From an uncultured Aeromonadales bacterium (GTDB lineage Bacteria; Pseudomonadota; Gammaproteobacteria; Enterobacterales; Succinivibrionaceae), in contig CACYPI010000011.1 of assembly GCA_902776275.1 (NCBI GenBank), forward strand, positions 1-45,703: a DNA stretch of 45,703 nucleotides, in the 5' to 3' direction. This document shows positions 41,756 to 45,703 of the stretch, piece after piece (position 1 is the first letter of the stretch; each line of letters begins with the position of its first letter). The notes under the pieces were generated by a model that saw only the letters and a program-made list of their open reading frames with translations, had not been told where the DNA came from and did no database searches. The translations under genes and the position numbers were made by a program.

Positions 41756-42016
41756 ATGGAGATCCCAGGCAGCATCAAGTGGCACTCGCGCCGCGGCATG
41801 CGCGAGATAGACCTCATGCTCCTGCCCTTCGTCGAGCAGGATCTGCCGAACATGGACGAGGCTGCGCTCAAGGAGTACGCCGATCTGCTCGAGGCGAGCG
41901 ATCTCGAGCTGGTGCGCTGGCTTGACGGCTCGCAGCCGGCCGACAGCGAAAGCCGCAGGCACATCATCGGCGTGATCCGGGAGTGCCACGCAAAAAGGGT
42001 AGGGCTTGATAAATGA
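41756..42016 (+). CDS. sdhE: FAD assembly factor SdhE
   Basis: An 86-residue helical protein of the SdhE/YgfY (CptB, SDH5) family. It promotes covalent attachment of FAD to the flavoprotein subunits of succinate dehydrogenase and fumarate reductase. The signature RGMRE is at residues 13-17, followed by the family's LLEASDLELVRWL helix region. GAGGAGG lies close upstream of the ATG. Its 3' end overlaps the helicase gene (ATGA junction). In an organism depending on fumarate reductase it would support that enzyme, which is not encoded here. Confidence 0.9.
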   Translation: MEIPGSIKWHSRRGMREIDLMLLPFVEQDLPNMDEAALKEYADLLEASDLELVRWLDGSQPADSESRRHIIGVIRECHAKRVGLDK

Positions 42017-43419
42017 CTTTTGAAGAATTCGACCTCCCCCCGTTCCTGCTTGAGAACATCAGGAAGAAGGGCTGGGAGAAACCCACAGAGGTCCAGGAGC
42101 AGGTGCTCCCGGCCGCGCTCTCAGGGCGCGACGTCATGGGAGGCGCCCCCACGGGCACCGGCAAGAGCGGCGCCTTCCTGGTGCCCATAATCAAGCGCCT
42201 GTGCGAGCGCCCGGGAGTTGGCGTGCGCGCCCTCATCCTCGAGCCCTCGCGCGAGCTGGCGCTCCAGGTTGCCAATGAGGCCGCAGTCCTTTGCGATGGC
42301 ACCCAGATCGAGTGCGGCACCATCATCGGCGGCGCCGACCGCGACGCCCAGCTTGAGCGGCAGTGCGCGATCACCGTGGCCACCCCGGGCAGGCTCATCG
42401 AGTTCCTGCGCAAGGAGGCGGTGGATCTCGAGAACGTCGAGGTGCTGGTAATCGACGAGGCTGACCGCATGCTCGACATGGGCTTCCGCGCCGATGTCAA
42501 CAAGATCTCGGAGGCCTGCCCGTCGCGCCAGCAGTCGATGCTCTTCTCGGCGACCTTGGAAGGATCCGGCATCGGCCGCTTTGCCAGCGAGGTGCTCGAC
42601 GATCCCGAGGAGGTGCGCGTCGGATCGGGCGATGGCGACAAGCTGCCTGAGGATCTGAAGCTGCGCGCCTATTACACCGCAGGCGACGAGCAGAAGTGCC
42701 GCGTGCTGGTGCAGCTGCTCACCACCCGGCGGGTGCGCAGCCTGGTCTTCGTGAAGACCCGCGACCGCGTGGGCATGGTCAGGGCGCTCCTGCGCCGCGC
42801 CGGTTTTGACGTCGCCACCTTGGAGGGCGACATGAGCCAGGCCGAGCGCGACGGGGCCTCCAGGCGCTTCCGCGATGGCGCATGCGACATCCTGGTGGCG
42901 ACCGACATCGCCGCGCGCGGCCTCGACCTGCCCGACGTGAAGGCGGTCTACAACTTCGACATGCCCACCAATGCCGCGGTGCTCACCCATCGCTCGGGCA
43001 GGACGGCGCGCGCGGGAAGCCGCGGCGTCTCGGTGCTCTTCGTGCTGCCAGAGCAGATAGAGTCCCTGGACTCGATCTCGCGCTACACCGGGCGCGAGAT
43101 CGAAAAACGCCACATCAAGGGCGTCTGCGCCGAGTTCCCCGCTGCCAGGCCACAGGGTGAGCGCTCCGAGAAGAAGCGCTCGCGCGCCTCCGAGTCAGGC
43201 GGCTTTGACAAGCGCAGGAAGGAAGAGGAGAAGAAGCCCCGCGTCAAGAAGCGCTACCGCGTCATCAAGAACAAGGGCAAGCCGGACTTTGCCGAGAAGC
43301 GCCGCCGCAAGGCGGAGATCGCGGCCCGCAAGGCCGCCGCGCATGGCGCGGCCCCTGAAGGGGCGGCCCCAAGCGGCGCGGAAGGCGCAAGCGGGGACGG
43401 CGAAGGCGGACAGCCTTGA
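42013..43419 (+). CDS. srmB: DEAD-box ATP-dependent RNA helicase, SrmB-like
   Basis: A 468-residue DEAD-box helicase. Motif I is APTGTGKS (residues 45-52, Ser where Thr is usual), Ia PSRELALQ, Ib TPGR, motif II DEAD (148-151), motif III SAT, then the second RecA domain with VATDIAARGLD and motif VI HRSGRTARAG. The basic C-terminal extension with KKPRVKKRYRVIKNKGKP resembles the RNA-binding tail of SrmB, which helps early 50S assembly. The last ~30 residues are Ala/Gly-rich. The start overlaps the sdhE stop. RhlE is a less likely alternative. Confidence 0.88.
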   Translation: MTFEEFDLPPFLLENIRKKGWEKPTEVQEQVLPAALSGRDVMGGAPTGTGKSGAFLVPIIKRLCERPGVGVRALILEPSRELALQVANEAAVLCDGTQIECGTIIGGADRDAQLERQCAITVATPGRLIEFLRKEAVDLENVEVLVIDEADRMLDMGFRADVNKISEACPSRQQSMLFSATLEGSGIGRFASEVLDDPEEVRVGSGDGDKLPEDLKLRAYYTAGDEQKCRVLVQLLTTRRVRSLVFVKTRDRVGMVRALLRRAGFDVATLEGDMSQAERDGASRRFRDGACDILVATDIAARGLDLPDVKAVYNFDMPTNAAVLTHRSGRTARAGSRGVSVLFVLPEQIESLDSISRYTGREIEKRHIKGVCAEFPAARPQGERSEKKRSRASESGGFDKRRKEEEKKPRVKKRYRVIKNKGKPDFAEKRRRKAEIAARKAAAHGAAPEGAAPSGAEGASGDGEGGQP

Positions 43420-43447
43420 GTTGACCTGAGATACAGGCGGAGGATCC

Positions 43448-44611
43448 ATGAGCGCAACAATATTCAGGAACGCGCAACTTCACGTCACGTCGCCGGAGTT
43501 CGCCGGGGCCAGCGAGTTCGCCGTCTCGGACCACCGCATCATCCCGATGGATCCGGCGCTCCTGGAGAACGGCACCACCGAGGAGATCAACCTAAACGGC
43601 ATGCACGTGGCGCCGGGGTTCATCGACCTCCTGGTCAACGGCTGCGACGGCGTCTCGTTTGCCAACGCTCCCTCCACCAAGACGCTGGAGACCATGCGCG
43701 CCTACGAGACCCAGCACGGCACGACCACCTTCGTGCCGACGCTCATCTCTTCCCAGCGCGAGATCACCACGAGGGCCTTCGAGGCCGTCGAGATCTTCAA
43801 GGGCAACCACCCGGGCGTCTGCCCGGGGCTGCACATGGAGGGCCCGTTCATCAACTCGGCGCACAAGGGCTTCCAGCCTGACAGCTACATCCGCGCGATG
43901 ACGGACGCGGACCTCCAGAACATCATCAAGAACAAGGACGTCATCGCCTACATGACCATCGCCCCGGAGATCGTCCGGCCCAAGTACATGATCGCGCTGA
44001 TGCGCGCCGGTTTGACCCTCTCCATAGGCCACAGCGCCGCGACCTACTTCGAGGCGCTCTCGGCCTTCAAGGCCGGCGTCCACAGCGTCACCCACATCTT
44101 CAACGGGATGAGGCCGATGGCCGGCAGGGAGCCTGGGATCATCGGCGCGGCCTTCGAGGATCCTGAAGTCTATGCGGGCATCATCGCCGACGGGCGCCAC
44201 GTGCATCCCTCGATCATCAGGCTGATGCACCGCATCATGGGCGATCATCTCTACATCGTCTCCGACGCCCAGTCGGTGGCTGGCATGTCAAAGCAGCCTG
44301 GTTCCTTCAGCATCGGCGGCACCGAGGTCTTTGTGGATCGCCAGCGCGGCCTCATCGACTCCAAGGGCAGCCTGGCTGGAACCCCGGTGGTGCTGATGGA
44401 CGGCGTGCGCTTCCTGGTCACACGCTGCGGCTTCTCGCTCGACGAGGCGCTCTATGCGGCAACGGCCGCCCCGGCGCACGTCATCGGGCTTCAGGAGGTG
44501 GGCGAGATCGCAGGCGGCAACATCGCCGACCTCGTGATCTTCGACGACGAGTACAAGGTCCACTACGTGCTCCAGAACGGCTACGTCAAGAACCTCGGGG
44601 ACATGATCTGA
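43448..44611 (+). CDS. nagA: N-acetylglucosamine-6-phosphate deacetylase NagA
   Basis: A 387-residue amidohydrolase-fold enzyme that deacetylates GlcNAc-6-phosphate in amino-sugar use and wall recycling. The metal/catalytic residues sit at the E. coli numbers: Glu131 in LHMEGPF, His195 in IGHSAATY, His216 in VTHIFNGM and the catalytic Asp273 in VSDAQS. GFIDLLVNGCDG is the N-terminal family motif. GGCGGAGGATCC precedes the ATG. The stop overlaps the next gene, an RpiR regulator, by 1 nt. No nagB or nagE lies in the window. Confidence 0.97.
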   Translation: MSATIFRNAQLHVTSPEFAGASEFAVSDHRIIPMDPALLENGTTEEINLNGMHVAPGFIDLLVNGCDGVSFANAPSTKTLETMRAYETQHGTTTFVPTLISSQREITTRAFEAVEIFKGNHPGVCPGLHMEGPFINSAHKGFQPDSYIRAMTDADLQNIIKNKDVIAYMTIAPEIVRPKYMIALMRAGLTLSIGHSAATYFEALSAFKAGVHSVTHIFNGMRPMAGREPGIIGAAFEDPEVYAGIIADGRHVHPSIIRLMHRIMGDHLYIVSDAQSVAGMSKQPGSFSIGGTEVFVDRQRGLIDSKGSLAGTPVVLMDGVRFLVTRCGFSLDEALYAATAAPAHVIGLQEVGEIAGGNIADLVIFDDEYKVHYVLQNGYVKNLGDMI

Positions 44612-45543
44612 TGGAATCGGCGATCCTCGACCGCGTGAGCGCGGGGTTGGCGGAGCTTTCAAAGTCCGAGCGCCTGGTGGCCAAGGCCGTGCTCGATGAT
44701 CCGGTCCTGAGCTCGCGCGAGAACATCGCCGAGCTGGCCCGCCGCGCCGGGGTTTCCCAGCCCACGGTGTACCGCTTCTGCCGCCGCTTCGGCTGCGACG
44801 GCTTCCCCGATTTCAAGCAGACGCTCGCAACCTCGGTGGACTCAGGCGACGGAGCCCGCCGCGCAAGCGGCGTGCGATCGGGCGACAGCGTGGGCGACAT
44901 CGTGCGCAAGGTCGCCGCAGCCTACAGCGGTGCGCTCAAGGATCTGACGCGCGATCTCGACGAGGCCGTGCTCGCCCGCTGCGTGGACGTGGTCTCTCAG
45001 GCCCGCAGGATCCTCCTTTGCGCCCAGGGGCCGGCGCGCGCCCCGGCCGAGGCCTTCCGCTTCGGGATCCTGGAGCTTGGCATGCCCTGCGAGATGGCCA
45101 GCGATCCCCACTCGATCCTCGCGTCCGCGGCCTCGCTTCGGCAGGAGGACCTCCTGGTGGCGGTCTCCCTTTCAGGAGATGAGCGCGACAGCATCGCAGC
45201 TGTGAACACCGCAGCCCAGGGCGGGGCCTTCACCATCTGCGCCTGCCCCTCTGAAAGCACGCTTGCCACGGCGGGTGCGCTATGGATCAGCGCGGGGCGA
45301 GCGCCCCGCAGCGGCGATGATCTCCTGCCAAACAGCGTGTGCTGCGAGGCGGCGCTGAGGATCCTCGCAGGCGGGGTGAGGCTGCGCCGGGCAGAGCTCG
45401 TGCGCCAGGTAAGGCCCAGGATCGAGGGTGCGCTAAAGCCCCTTGGCATGGGTTCAAGAACTCAGGAGCCGAACAGGCCTGAAAGCCCTGCAGGTGCGTT
45501 AAAGCCCGGGGAGCCTATCACCTCGCTTGGCTGGAAGCTCTAG
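44611..45543 (+). CDS. MurR/RpiR-family transcriptional regulator
   Basis: A 310-residue regulator with an N-terminal RpiR helix-turn-helix domain (about residues 1-77; recognition region IAELARRAGVSQPTVYRF at 39-56) and a sugar-phosphate-binding SIS domain (about 120-255, with VAVSLSGDERDSI). Such proteins sense phosphosugars. Translational coupling to nagA suggests an amino-sugar phosphate effector, as with MurR or NagR-like members, but this is inference. The C-terminal ~45 residues are Pro/Gly-rich and less conserved. The family HexR is an alternative, less favoured by context. Confidence 0.88.
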   Translation: MESAILDRVSAGLAELSKSERLVAKAVLDDPVLSSRENIAELARRAGVSQPTVYRFCRRFGCDGFPDFKQTLATSVDSGDGARRASGVRSGDSVGDIVRKVAAAYSGALKDLTRDLDEAVLARCVDVVSQARRILLCAQGPARAPAEAFRFGILELGMPCEMASDPHSILASAASLRQEDLLVAVSLSGDERDSIAAVNTAAQGGAFTICACPSESTLATAGALWISAGRAPRSGDDLLPNSVCCEAALRILAGGVRLRRAELVRQVRPRIEGALKPLGMGSRTQEPNRPESPAGALKPGEPITSLGWKL

Positions 45544-45605
45544 CAAGGCAGCAGCTTAAGAGGCCAGGGCTTTTCGGCAATCAGGGACAGGAAGGGGGGC
45601 GCCAG

Positions 45606-45703
45606 TAGACTGACCCGTAAAGTTTAGACACTTCGTTTTTTGAGTTTAAGCTTTTCCCAAAGCGCCCGCCACCCGGCGGGCGCTTTCATATTCAGCTGCG
45701 TAG
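45606..45703. mobile_element. Probable terminal repeat of an IS3-family element, cut by the window edge
   Basis: TAGACTGACCC (45606-45616) followed by AGTTTAGACA (45621-45630) resembles the terminal inverted repeats of IS3-family elements (the IS2/IS150 type pattern TGGCCCC...AGACA after TAGACTG/TGTACTG). No transposase frame fits in the 73 nt left, so the element either continues beyond the window or is a remnant. AAAGCGCCCGCC/GGCGGGCGCTTT (45659-45686) is a 12-bp hairpin inside it that could block read-through. No duplicated target site can be checked. Confidence 0.45.

Noticed and set aside
45659..45686. Hairpin as the rpiR terminator
   Set aside because: It is more than 110 nt past the stop, inside the suspected IS end, and lacks a T-run; kept only as part of that element.

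Overview
The window is a continuous stretch of core chromosome from a G+C-rich gammaproteobacterium. Gene orders shared with enteric and aeromonad relatives are lpoA/rsmI/rnpB/mraZ, the full dcw cluster, rpsP-rimM-trmD-rplS, and mutH/rppH-ptsP-thyA. A MotX homologue behind a sigma-28-type promoter indicates a polar, probably sodium-driven flagellum. MutH implies Dam-directed mismatch repair. I infer Aeromonadales, possibly Succinivibrionaceae, but the sequence alone does not prove the family. No prophage, CRISPR array or rRNA operon is visible. The only mobile trace is what looks like one end of an IS3-family element at the right edge.

Layout. 1-3500: a leftward class-III aminotransferase, a divergent regulatory region full of inverted and direct repeats, then tatABC. 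3501-6771: lpoA (leftward), rsmI, and the RNase P RNA gene. 7113-25309: the division and wall cluster mraZ-rsmH-ftsL-ftsI-murE-murF-mraY-murD-ftsW-murG-murC-ftsQ-ftsA-ftsZ, followed by lpxC and ampD. It has many 1-nt overlaps, so long polycistronic transcripts are likely. No ddl gene lies between murC and ftsQ. 25353-30226: acnB, a long structured leader and mdh, then motX. 30460-34028: ffh and the ribosome/tRNA-modification operon rpsP-rimM-trmD-rplS. 34135-36150: a WaaE-like glycosyltransferase, a zinc-less-type msrB and an unrecognised small gene. 36203-37951 (leftward): initiator tRNA, a small CBM48-domain protein preceded by a 0.5-kb A+T-rich island, and mutH. 38090-45543: rppH-ptsP-thyA-sdhE-srmB-nagA-rpiR.

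Together the genes cover peptidoglycan precursor synthesis (MurC/D/E/F, MraY, MurG), septal synthesis (FtsI, FtsW, FtsL, FtsQ), the Z ring (FtsA, FtsZ), wall recycling and amino-sugar use (AmpD, NagA), outer-membrane synthesis (LpxC, glycosyltransferase), export (Tat, Ffh) and central carbon metabolism (AcnB, Mdh, SdhE).

The parts least explained by known genes are these: the 28145-28391 mdh leader, with an extended -10 promoter, a palindrome, alternative stems and a terminator-like end; the nested repeats at 1562-1891; the MraZ-type decamer repeats at 7151-7180; the sigma-28 promoter of motX; and the repeat-bearing A+T island at 36860-37170.
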